From Flavilitoribacter nigricans DSM 23189 = NBRC 102662 (lineage in GTDB: Bacteria > Bacteroidota > Bacteroidia > Chitinophagales > Saprospiraceae), in the NCBI RefSeq assembly GCF_002646595.1, contig NZ_PDUD01000002.1, forward strand, positions 248,001 to 312,000: 64,000 nucleotides of DNA, in the 5' to 3' direction. The notes beneath the pieces were generated by a model. The model was not told where the DNA came from. It did not search any database and saw only the letters and a program-made list of their open reading frames with translations. How positions within the stretch are numbered: the first letter of the stretch is position 1; each line of letters begins with the position of its first letter. A program made the translations under genes and the position numbers. This document shows positions 16,301 to 22,972 of the stretch, one piece after another.

Positions 16301-18931
16301 AACGCACTTTCCGAACTGACGGTCAGTGCCGATGATGACGGCAACGAGACCCGCTATACTTACGATGCTTTCGGACGCCGCACCGGCACCCGGCAACCCG
16401 ACGGCGGCCTCACGACCTACACCTTTGATGCCGCAGACAACCTGTTGGAAAAAGTCACCCAGAATATCCGCGAAACCATCCCCGACGAAGGTGCCGTCCG
16501 CTACAGTTATAAATACGAACGGCTGGTCCAGATCGACTATCCGAAAAACTTTCAAAACCGGGTACAGTTGCACTACGGCGGTCCCGACGCTGCCCACAAC
16601 CGGGCCGGCCGGGTCTGGTTCCGCGAGGATGCCAGTGGTGGTGAGGAATATTTCTACGGTCCGCTGGGGGAAATTGAAAAATCCATTCGCACGCTGTTGG
16701 TCAACGAAGCCAATGTGGTCACCTACGTTATGGAATCGACCTACGATACCTGGGGGCGCCTCCAGCAATTGATCTACCCGGACGGTGAGGTGGTCGACTA
16801 TCACTACAATCGGGCCGGTCGCCTGCATTCCGTTAACAGTGAAAAATGGACGCGTTCCTACGCTATCGTGGACCAGATCGGCTACGATAAATTTGAAGCC
16901 AAAGTCTACCTGCAATACGGCAACGGCAGCAGTACCAGCTATCAGTACGAACCCGATCGCCGCCGGCTGGAGCACCTGGCCGTTCGCAACGGCGGCGGGC
17001 AGGCGGTTATGGACGGCCGGTACACCTACGATGCCATGGACAATGTCTTAAGTTTTAATAATTCCGCCCCCGGCGGTAATCTTGGGGGCAGCAGCCGTCA
17101 TGATTTTCAGTACGATGCGGCTTACCGGCTGATCCGGGCCGACGGCAGTTGGCGGGGACCCGGCGGTGAAGCAGACTATTCCCTTCAGATGGAATACGAC
17201 AATTTGCACAATATCCGGCGAAAAACCCGCACCCACCGGATGAACGGCCGGGACGTGGAAGCCAGTACGTTCGACTGGGAATATCGCTACGAAGGGCCCC
17301 AGCCCCACGTACCCAGCAGTATCGGCACCCGCGATTTTCAAGCCGACGGCAACGGCAACCTGCTCGGTTTCCGGGAAACGGAAGGATCCGCGACCTACCG
17401 GCAGCTTCTCTGGGATGAAGAAGACCGTCTCATGGGAGTCTCCAACGACGGTTACATCAGCCAGTACACTTACGATGCTCAGAGTGAACGGGCCATCAAA
17501 AGTCACGGCGGTATCCGCGGGGTATTTACGGACGGAGCGCCGGCCGGACTGATCAGCCATCGCGACAATTACACCGCCTACGTGAGTCCCTATCTCACCG
17601 CCGAAAAAGATCGATTTACCAAGCACTATTATGTTGAAGGAGAACGCGTGCTCAGTAAGATCGGCACCGGAAAATTCAATAACAAATACTGGTTCGGGCG
17701 GGGTATTACGGCCGGCAATCAGAATTTCATTTCCCGCATCCAGCAACTACGACAAACCGTCTGGAGCTACTACGCCCAACTGGGTGTGCCTCCAGGACCT
17801 CCTACCCTTCCCGGTTATTACGCCCAACCGGAATATACCGGTGGCCCACTGCCGGCGGATTCCATCGGTACGTACACGAACCCGCCACTGGGTTGGCCGA
17901 CCAGTCCGGCCGGACCACCGGATCCCAGCGGCCCTCCCGGCCCTCCGGTCTGGTTTGCGGGGAATGACCTGAATAATGACAACGTACCGGCCGGTTACGG
18001 GTTTTACGGCAATGGGGTCTTCCTGGAAGTGGAACAGTTCTTTTTCCACCGTGATCACCTGGGCAGCAGCACCTACGTAACCGATTACAACGGAGATGTC
18101 CGCCAGCATGTGGAATATTTTCCATTCGGGGAAGTATTTGTGGAAGAGCAGCGTACCGATATCGCACAGTCTTATCTCTTCAACGGGAAAGAACTGGACC
18201 GGGCGGCGGACCTCTACTACTACGGTGCCCGTTATTACGACGCCCGGCATTCACTCTGGCAAAGTATCGATCCGTTGGCGGCAGCCTATCCGGCCTGGTC
18301 GCCCTATGCCTACGTTCTGCAGAACCCGTTTACCTACTCCGATCCGGACGGGCAGGCTCCCTACCAGTTATTCCGCTCACCAACGGATGCGGCCAAAGAT
18401 TTCGGCAGGCTGTACAATCCCGTTTCCATTAAGCGAAACCGGGAATACGCCGCTACTATCTACGAGGTTAAGCGCAACGGCCGTTATTACTACGGCTATT
18501 CCCGGCCGGCCAGAGGCACCGTAGATGCCAGTAACCCGGCCCAGGCTCCCGCTCCCGCCCGTACCCGTACGATCGGTGACATCCATACCCACGGTGCGGA
18601 ACTGGAGAAATACGACAACAACAATTTTTCCAAAGCGGATATCAAAGGCATCACGCGAGATAGACACATCGGTTTTGTGGTTACCCCGAAAGGCTACCTC
18701 AAACGCTACAACCCCTGGGCCCGGAGGATCACTACGGTAAGCACGGATATGCCGCACGACCAGCGTCATTACGGCCCAATGAATCCGACCAAAGCGGAAA
18801 GAAGGCAATTCCGGCTCAGGCCCCAATTGCCGGATCGCCCGGACCTACGCAAACAGCAGCATCGCCGGTTTCAGATCAACGAAAGCGGACGGAAAAACAA
18901 AAAGAATAACCGGAAAGTCACCATCCGATAA
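10310..18931 (+). CDS. Giant SpvB/TcdB-middle/RHS-repeat protein with JAMM-like (DUF4329-type) C-terminus
   Basis: 2873 residues with a signal peptide (about 1-21). An SpvB-like domain (from about 90) is followed by FG-GAP/VCBS calcium-type repeats (such as DINGDGLPD near 482, repeated near 560, 1160, 1285 and 1440) interleaved with TcdB-middle-like segments, then many RHS/YD repeats (about 1650-2450). The RHS core ends at 2610-2685 (YYYGARYYDARHSLWQSIDP ... NPFTYSDPDG). After that boundary lies a variable tip of about 190 residues with E2719, HTH at 2759-2761 and FSKAD (S2774, D2777): the HxH...SxxD pattern of JAMM metalloproteases, like DUF4329. Odd parts are a Lys/Arg/Ser-rich stretch (about 1219-1260) and a proline-rich insert (about 2485-2555). 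Layout matches polymorphic RHS toxins; toxicity is inferred. No immunity gene is obvious. Confidence 0.9.
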   Translation: MKTKFLSLIIISLFQWMLLAENGPVFFPEALPQPERVVTDPKQEMPLLSPAIPAVTPDDSQQTDSDLLPEAPTTQAYTPNSIQDLQAANPATGIILIDAPQASEQGTANLNFPLKLPPGRQGMQPDVSIDYSSGSGNGWLGLDWDVYLPAIDIDTRWGVPRYDPEKETETYLLEGGQLSPVAHRAELQDRQSEKTFRPRVEGDFARIIRHGDHPNNYWWSVTYTDGTVGHYGGDPASAAPVEGAVLRDDNGNIARWALVEVRDLNGNFMRYYHEVVSDPGLSSSSVDGRQLYLDHITYTGFGEAEGPFSIHFLRDRQLGESLRTDKTLDARLGFKQVTADLLRRIEVRRGDEVLRTYELSYTQGAFYKSLLRNIGEYDRNGELFYQHEFSYYDEVRQDGNYQPFKNEQAWQVPNDNIEVSFINPLPLFQGNTSLLGGSGSSSFSGGSAATVGPLGSLATKDYTVGGNFAIGKSDATGLIALVDINGDGLPDKVFRQNDQLFYRPNLGGQQAFGDKFPIQGIKNFSVSKTNFNSVGFEANVTPVFVGYEHTSERTTTEVYFSDFNGDDLIDIVSKGVVYFNHLNEAGHPVFTNNSGDTPSPIGTSAPLDNTLFEIDPAEVEMLIDQNPLHDVVRSWEAPCAGIVAISGAVNLIEDNSPDATAYGRQDGVRVAIQHGPTERWSTTIAGDDFTPKTPTGVGNIPVQKGDRIYFRVQSVFDGAYDEVFWDPVITYLNQDPNKQDPNEKRDFRYRASEDFLLSSCQTTALPTTGDLRIEGNFQKPVTSDDVVLSILRLQGSSEEVIRVDTFPWDSVANLNIEIPSLFGLEGEELAFRLSAGTNIDWSAIQWMPRMYYLSATDGSVVIDGNGKPLLDYCPAVDYRMYTDVWEKSQIWVAPDSGDYQLRPAGGLAATNYGPFNNGQLSLSAKGHQRLYAKTDAPVTAGLLLPLQKLEFTADVGDTLYFEYHVWGPDIGRRIATGANLNQVKVVAVGQTDTTMIAAGIYANRPTDDLIFGPQYRGWGQFVYNGNRDRASLPILEGDLQLPDIEIDTSQLDEIDDPDDLGDVGDPTKAKFIVMYSDPKTASWRGYDERTYLRADRISSSRMGEDDISLAPPPDNGGTGARAPSLMSKANINAVAGGLSAGPGSLGASQAWNETCNLLDVEDFNGDNYPDVITPKKIQYSNASGGLGSQAISHTLGTHIAKSEATGVTLGGGFVNSSPSNAGASAGKGSRKRSSRTKAKVNNSGKKSQSANRSAENSAGISGNFTEDNDWTEHSWLDINGDGLPDKLFRDGRVALNFGYRFGPPEPWDFSEIRAGVSMDYGAGVGINISNNSFAAGVGMSRTDNHSTAGFQDVNGDGLLDLLRYDDPRLLVRLNTGTGFGPELNWPGAEKLDEGDATAESANAAFTVCIPIFLVRFCINPSTSIGQGVSRVLTQIEDIDGDGYPDHLRSDQDGNLSVKSSSIGRTNLLREVRRPLGGSFTLDYAPAGNTYGLPYHQWVMSRIDLRDGLPGDGAERISMSYVYENGHYDRHEREFYGFGTVKEQQLDTEQNDALYRTQVREYDNSNYYRKGLLLAEFMLDAAGRKYTETRHAYRLLNPATGIDLPADFGQAEDGSAFPARITTTELFYEGDTTAQLQSRMNFTYDRWGNILSVTDFGNNTPEDQLTTDYTYHDFPDLYLKNVPASIKVYGNQSLLRHRETRVGAQGDILAIRRFLADGSVAEFELDYDNYGNLTQLTRPANYRGERMSYSYTYDDEVHTYLLQTEDSYGYTSTRAYNYTNGQLLESTDITGQRTVYTLDDRGRVISVTGPHELAAGQEYTIAFEYYPDAEVPYAKTRHYDPEHESDIETYQFIDGLERVVQTKKAVAIYQGPGQEDQVQLIVSGADSYDAFGRMTSNYYPTLGAVSQGPKLNVAIDAVPPTDTDYDILDRPTRIRLPDGSETTFDYQIAEDRTGRTAFLTRRTDAIGNLQETFTDVRERVQAINQNSPDGPIWTEFSYNALSELTVSADDDGNETRYTYDAFGRRTGTRQPDGGLTTYTFDAADNLLEKVTQNIRETIPDEGAVRYSYKYERLVQIDYPKNFQNRVQLHYGGPDAAHNRAGRVWFREDASGGEEYFYGPLGEIEKSIRTLLVNEANVVTYVMESTYDTWGRLQQLIYPDGEVVDYHYNRAGRLHSVNSEKWTRSYAIVDQIGYDKFEAKVYLQYGNGSSTSYQYEPDRRRLEHLAVRNGGGQAVMDGRYTYDAMDNVLSFNNSAPGGNLGGSSRHDFQYDAAYRLIRADGSWRGPGGEADYSLQMEYDNLHNIRRKTRTHRMNGRDVEASTFDWEYRYEGPQPHVPSSIGTRDFQADGNGNLLGFRETEGSATYRQLLWDEEDRLMGVSNDGYISQYTYDAQSERAIKSHGGIRGVFTDGAPAGLISHRDNYTAYVSPYLTAEKDRFTKHYYVEGERVLSKIGTGKFNNKYWFGRGITAGNQNFISRIQQLRQTVWSYYAQLGVPPGPPTLPGYYAQPEYTGGPLPADSIGTYTNPPLGWPTSPAGPPDPSGPPGPPVWFAGNDLNNDNVPAGYGFYGNGVFLEVEQFFFHRDHLGSSTYVTDYNGDVRQHVEYFPFGEVFVEEQRTDIAQSYLFNGKELDRAADLYYYGARYYDARHSLWQSIDPLAAAYPAWSPYAYVLQNPFTYSDPDGQAPYQLFRSPTDAAKDFGRLYNPVSIKRNREYAATIYEVKRNGRYYYGYSRPARGTVDASNPAQAPAPARTRTIGDIHTHGAELEKYDNNNFSKADIKGITRDRHIGFVVTPKGYLKRYNPWARRITTVSTDMPHDQRHYGPMNPTKAERRQFRLRPQLPDRPDLRKQQHRRFQINESGRKNKKNNRKVTIR

Positions 18932-18944
18932 ATTGGTAAGATCA

Positions 18945-18971
18945 GGAGGCCGGTAGCTGCTACCGGTCTCC
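18945..18971 (+). terminator. Terminator-like hairpin after the RHS gene
   Basis: A 12-bp stem GGAGGCCGGTAG-CTG-CTACCGGTCTCC (one G.T pair) begins 13 bp after the stop and is followed by TTCTCC. The stem is strong but the U-tract is poor. Confidence 0.6.
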
Positions 18972-19282
18972 TTCTCCGATATATTTCTAAAATCGGCTTT
19001 AATCTTACTTTCGGTCGGTAGATTGCTAAAAGCTAATGGAGCAGTTTTCGGGAAATAAATGTATTTTCACCGTGAAACAAATTTCAGGAAATCCGGTAAA
19101 AAAACCTTTACCCATAAAAGAAACCGTTCTATTTCGCCGGATCATTCCACACAATATCTCCATGTTAAGAGATGCTGTTAAAAAGCGGCTTCTGAATATC
19201 TCTGATCAAAAGATCCTCCCCTTCTGCGTGCATTTGCAGCACGCATAAGACACCGTACAACCATATTTTCATAACCAGGGTT
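18972..19282. other. Intergenic region upstream of the first 6-TM kinase
   Basis: About 310 bp. A 70-codon frame (19036-19248) lacks any family signature and runs into a hairpin, so it is not called. A 7-bp hairpin TGCGTGC/GCACGCA (19225-19245) and a small ATAACC/GGTTAT hairpin over the kinase start codon (19271-19284) are present. No immunity-like gene for the RHS protein is seen. Confidence 0.5.
19225..19245 (+). promoter_or_regulatory. Hairpin upstream of the first 6-TM kinase
   Basis: TGCGTGC-ATTTGCA-GCACGCA, a perfect 7-bp inverted repeat 38 bp before the ATG at 19283. It may be an operator or leader hairpin; nothing identifies the regulator. Confidence 0.3.
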
Positions 19283-20647
19283 ATGTTAAACCAACTACTT
19301 CACTGGGTCAATCAGGTTACCTTTCTGGGAATCAAAGATGGAGAATCCTACCTGGTCAGGTTTCGGAAGCGGGTACTGAATCGAACCTACTTTCTGATCG
19401 CCTTCTTCTGTCTGGTACTCATTTTAGAAGGGTTTTGGAATCAGCAGAACAAAGTCACCCTGGTTCCGGTGATCCTGATGGCTATTTCGGTGGGCCTATT
19501 GCTGCTCAATCATCGCGGATATTTTAAGATCTCCTTCCTGGTACTGAGCTTCTTTTTCCCCACCCTGTTTCTCGGTATAATTTATCTCTACGGCCCTACG
19601 CTAAAGCTGGATTATACCATCTCGTTCTTTATCGTACTGGTACTTACCTTATACGACAACTCCCGGATCCGGATCATAAATATCCTTTATCTGATCGTCC
19701 TGCAGTTCTTCAGTTTTTATTTTATTTCCAATTTCACGAGCCCCTATGCCGCTTATGTCGACTACTTCGACAGTATCATCGTGCTGACCGGTACGACTTT
19801 TGGGCTTTTTATTTTGACCTATCAGTTTATCCGCATCAGTAAGGCTTTTCAGGATCACCAGCAGACTTATGCCGAAAACCTCGATCTCAAGAACCGGGAA
19901 CTGAAAAGGAACATCACCGAAAAAGAAATGCTGAACCGCCAGTTGCAGGAACGCACCGAGGAATTGCAGCGCGCCAATGATTTTCTGGAAAGTTATACTT
20001 ACATCACCTCCCACGATCTGAAAACGCCAATCCGCAACATCAACAGTTTTTCCGAATTGTTGCAGAAAAAGCTGGGCGAGGTGGACAATGAGGATATCAA
20101 AGACTACCTTGCCTTTATCCGGTCCGGAGCGCTGCAGATCAACAGTATCGTGAACGGTATCATTGAAAATGCCCAGAGCAACCGGTCCAGTCTGGAAGTT
20201 GAACAGGTGGATTGCCGGGAGATGATCAGCGACATCGAGCGCAAACTGGAGATCCGATTATCGGAGATCAACGGACGGATCATTTACGAGGGACTACCGG
20301 GAATCTGTGCGGATAAAATGATGCTTCAAAAAGTATTTTTTAACCTGATCGATAACGGACTGAAATACAACGACTCACCGGCCCCTAGCGTATCGATCAG
20401 CTATACGGAACGGGAACAGGAACACGAATTTGCCGTATCGGATAACGGAATCGGGATCCAGAGCCGGTACAGTCAGGATATCTTTAAAATGTTCAAAAAG
20501 CTCCACGGGGTGCAGGAATTTTCCGGCAGCGGTGTGGGCTTGGCGCTCTGCAAAAAGATCATTGAGTTGCACGGCGGTAAGATCTGGCTGGAAGATCCGG
20601 CACCCGGCGGCAGTACTTTTCGGTTCATTATTCCCAAAGAATCCTGA
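19283..20647 (+). CDS. Orphan histidine kinase with 6-TM N-terminus, paralog A
   Basis: 454 residues. There are six predicted membrane helices (about 36-50, 57-76, 82-104, 112-124, 129-148, 163-186) with short loops and no extracytoplasmic domain. A coiled coil follows (about 187-235), then HisKA with H244 in TSHDLKTPIRN and HATPase_c (N-box N354, DNGIG at 387, FKMFKKL F-box, GSGVGLALCKK at 415). The SHDLK variant is usual in Bacteroidota phytochrome-like kinases. No response regulator is adjacent, so the partner is elsewhere. The next gene is a paralog aligning end to end. The loop between helices 3 and 4 (YGPTLKLDYT) is the most conserved part of the membrane domain and may be the sensing site (inference). 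Confidence 0.9.
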   Translation: MLNQLLHWVNQVTFLGIKDGESYLVRFRKRVLNRTYFLIAFFCLVLILEGFWNQQNKVTLVPVILMAISVGLLLLNHRGYFKISFLVLSFFFPTLFLGIIYLYGPTLKLDYTISFFIVLVLTLYDNSRIRIINILYLIVLQFFSFYFISNFTSPYAAYVDYFDSIIVLTGTTFGLFILTYQFIRISKAFQDHQQTYAENLDLKNRELKRNITEKEMLNRQLQERTEELQRANDFLESYTYITSHDLKTPIRNINSFSELLQKKLGEVDNEDIKDYLAFIRSGALQINSIVNGIIENAQSNRSSLEVEQVDCREMISDIERKLEIRLSEINGRIIYEGLPGICADKMMLQKVFFNLIDNGLKYNDSPAPSVSISYTEREQEHEFAVSDNGIGIQSRYSQDIFKMFKKLHGVQEFSGSGVGLALCKKIIELHGGKIWLEDPAPGGSTFRFIIPKES

Positions 20648-20706
20648 TTAACTTCGGGAAGTTAGAACATTTTTAAAATTCGTTTTTGATGGCGAAAGTG
20701 ATCAGG

Positions 20707-20814
20707 TAATGGTTCTCACGAAGGTATTTTTGAGCTTCGTAGCAACACGAGCTGTGGGATTTTAGGGGCCTACAGCGAAGTCGGAGCTCAAAAATGCCAA
20801 AGTGAGGTTCATTA
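20707..20814. repeat. 108-bp imperfect palindromic intergenic element
   Basis: Two 33-nt arms (20707-20739 and 20782-20814) match as inverted repeats at 25 of 33 positions, with two further G.U pairs, around a 42-nt centre. The arms begin TAATGG/CATTA and share TTTTTGAGCT. It lies alone between two paralogous kinases and looks like a MITE or REP-like dispersed element. Copy number cannot be judged from this window. Confidence 0.45.
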
Positions 20815-20922
20815 GATGATTATTTGCCCAGGACGGGCCCGTATGGGCAGTCCAAAAGATGAAATTTAAATATGTTCTTAGATACATTTGCTTCGATAGA
20901 GCTCAGGGCCGGTTTAGGTATA

Positions 20923-20930
20923 TATTTTTG
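20923..20930 (+). promoter_or_regulatory. Possible -7 promoter box (TATTTTTG)
   Basis: It matches the Bacteroidota -7 consensus TAnnTTTG, 37 bp before the ATG at 20967. No convincing TTTG -33 element is at the expected distance. Confidence 0.3.
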
Positions 20931-20966
20931 TTCGCCTAATTTTTGTACTACCTTCTTACTACTCGA

Positions 20967-22280
20967 ATGGTTAATGCGCTATCATATTGGATCGAAAAGA
21001 TCGCTAATATCGGTGTACGGGAAAACATCGGTTTTTTGGAGGAATTCAAGCTCCGGCTGGTTAATCGGGCCTTTTTCCTGGTAGGTACCGCCTGTATCCT
21101 ACTGACACTGGACATCATCTTTTTTCGTCCGAACCACACCCCGCTCATTGCCATCGCATTCGTCATTTTATCTTTCGGATCCCTGCTGTTCAATTATTAT
21201 GATTATCCCCGGATAGGCAAGATCGTACTCACCCTGGTATTCCCTACGCTGTTTCTCCCGATCATGGTCATGTACGGCAATGACCTGAAACTGGATTACA
21301 CCGTGTTTGTATTCATCGTGGTCGTTCTAATACTGTTCCAGAGGCGACTTTACCGCATTCTGATCATTTCCTATTTGCTATTACTGCAACTGGCGGCTTA
21401 CCAACTGACCCTGTATTTCCCCCGGGTATTCGAAGACCCCGTCAGTATCTGGAGTAATCTGATCATTCTGAGTTTTAATACGATCGGTCTCTTGATCCTG
21501 GTCTCGAAATTCCTCAAGGCGAGCAGTGAATTTCAGGACCGCCAGCGGGAAACCAACGAGCACCTGCTGCTGCGCACCAGGGAGCTCCAGCAGTCCAACG
21601 AATTTCTGGAGCGATACACCTATATCACTTCGCACGATCTCAAAACCCCGATCCGGACGATCTTTAGCTTTTCCGAATTACTGGAGCGAAAACTAAAAGG
21701 CCGGCAGGAGCAGGATGTGCAGGATTACCTCAACTTTATAAAAATGGGTAGTCTGCAACTGCGGGGAATTGTGGACGGGATCGTGGAAAATGCCGAAAGT
21801 ACCCGTTCCAACCTGCACTTTGAGACGGTTCGTACCGATGACCTGCTGGGCAGTATCCGGGAAAAATTAAAATTTCGCCTGGAGGAAGTCAATGGAGAGA
21901 TCTGCTACCAAGATCTGCTCCCGGTAAAAGCCGACCCAAAAATGCTCTACAAGGTCCTCTATAACCTGATCGACAACGGATTGAAGTACAATCGGTCAGA
22001 CCTCCCCCGTATTATGGTATCAATCACCGATAAGGAACTTGCTTACGAAATATCCGTTGCCGATAATGGCTTTGGTATTCCGGAAGCCTACTGGACCGAC
22101 ATATTTAAAATGTTCAAAAAATTAAATGCCTCCAAATCCTTTATGGGCAGTGGTGTGGGACTGGCACTTTGCAAAAGGATAGTGGATTTGCACGGCGGAA
22201 AGATCTGGCTGGAAACTTCCGGAGAAACGGGTAGTATTTTCAAGTTCAGTCTGCCCAAACAACCCGCATCCGTCCAATAA
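20967..22280 (+). CDS. Orphan histidine kinase with 6-TM N-terminus, paralog B
   Basis: 437 residues from the ATG at 20967, chosen because it aligns with the start of paralog A (MVNALSYWIE against MLNQLLHWVN); an upstream TTG in frame at 20943 is less likely. It has six membrane helices, a conserved YGNDLKLDYT loop after helix 3, a coiled coil, HisKA with H223 (TSHDLKTPIR), HATPase_c with DNGFGIP (a substitution in the usual DNGIG) and GSGVGLALCKR. Like A, it has no receiver domain and no adjacent regulator. Same strand and duplication suggest one ancestral gene copied in tandem. Confidence 0.9.
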   Translation: MVNALSYWIEKIANIGVRENIGFLEEFKLRLVNRAFFLVGTACILLTLDIIFFRPNHTPLIAIAFVILSFGSLLFNYYDYPRIGKIVLTLVFPTLFLPIMVMYGNDLKLDYTVFVFIVVVLILFQRRLYRILIISYLLLLQLAAYQLTLYFPRVFEDPVSIWSNLIILSFNTIGLLILVSKFLKASSEFQDRQRETNEHLLLRTRELQQSNEFLERYTYITSHDLKTPIRTIFSFSELLERKLKGRQEQDVQDYLNFIKMGSLQLRGIVDGIVENAESTRSNLHFETVRTDDLLGSIREKLKFRLEEVNGEICYQDLLPVKADPKMLYKVLYNLIDNGLKYNRSDLPRIMVSITDKELAYEISVADNGFGIPEAYWTDIFKMFKKLNASKSFMGSGVGLALCKRIVDLHGGKIWLETSGETGSIFKFSLPKQPASVQ

Positions 22281-22282
22281 AG

Positions 22283-22317
22283 GATCCCGAACTTCCGGTG
22301 TCCGAAAACTCGGGATC
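22283..22317. terminator. Hairpin between convergent kinase and lipoprotein genes
   Basis: GATCCCGA pairs with TCGGGATC around a 19-nt loop, starting two bases after the kinase stop. No U-tract is obvious on either strand, so termination is only likely. Confidence 0.4.
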
Positions 22318-22345
22318 GCAAAAATCCAAAGTACCCTAAAAAGTT

Positions 22346-22783
22346 TTAGTTCTTTTCGAAGGTCAGTAGATCAGTCCCGCCATTCCCGCCGCTGACATCT
22401 TCGAGTCTGATTTTGGAATTGGTACGTTCCAGGACGTACCAGTCATCACTGAGTTCTTCAAAATCTTCCGGGGTGGAGAAACTGATATAGATTTTAGCCT
22501 GACCGTCGTCATTTCCAGAGGACCACGTCCCGGTAACCGTAGTCATACCTTTTGTAGCAGTCAGCGTACCGCTTTCCGCGAATTGAAATACATAACCATT
22601 GAAGTGGCTGGTCTCCTCTTGGTCCGAATCAAAAAAATAAGTGATCACCCATTCGCCGGATACCAGCGTTTCCGCAACATCAGACGGGGAAATATCATCC
22701 GGTACGGAATCTTCTTTTTTACAGGAAACTATCAGGGCCATCAAAGCGATCGCCAGCAGCAGCTTGCTGATCTTTACCTTCAT
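22346..22783 (-). CDS. Lipocalin-like lipoprotein
   Basis: 145 residues from the ATG at 22783, chosen because it gives a clean lipoprotein signal (hydrophobic run then LMALIVSC, lipidated Cys near 21) and follows an A-rich leader AAAATAGAAAACAG. The mature part has the pattern of Bacteroidota lipocalin-like domains: an early GEWVITYFFD, then FNGYVFQF, then TGTWSS, and repeated short beta strands. Ligand and role are unknown. It is convergent with the upstream kinase gene and divergent from the sulfatase. Confidence 0.75.
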   Translation of the reverse strand: MKVKISKLLLAIALMALIVSCKKEDSVPDDISPSDVAETLVSGEWVITYFFDSDQEETSHFNGYVFQFAESGTLTATKGMTTVTGTWSSGNDDGQAKIYISFSTPEDFEELSDDWYVLERTNSKIRLEDVSGGNGGTDLLTFEKN

Positions 22784-22972
22784 CTGTTTTCTATTTTGGG
22801 ATGCTAACGGTAATTTACAGCACCGAAGCACCTCCCGGCAAGAATATTTCCCCGAACGGGCAATTTGTCCCGATGAGCCGGACACTTTAATACCTGAATG
22901 AGCAGGATGATGAATGCCGGATCTTTCTTTACTTTAGTGACCGGTAAACCCGCAAACCTAAAAATTCGAGCA

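Noticed and set aside
15335-16975. 546-codon open frame on the minus strand opposite the RHS gene
   Set aside because: It is a shadow frame from the repeated, codon-biased RHS coding strand. It has no start context or domain, and the plus-strand frame is unambiguous.
19036-19248. 70-codon plus-strand frame upstream of the first 6-TM kinase
   Set aside because: No domain, ends inside a hairpin, and no immunity-like feature for the RHS tip.
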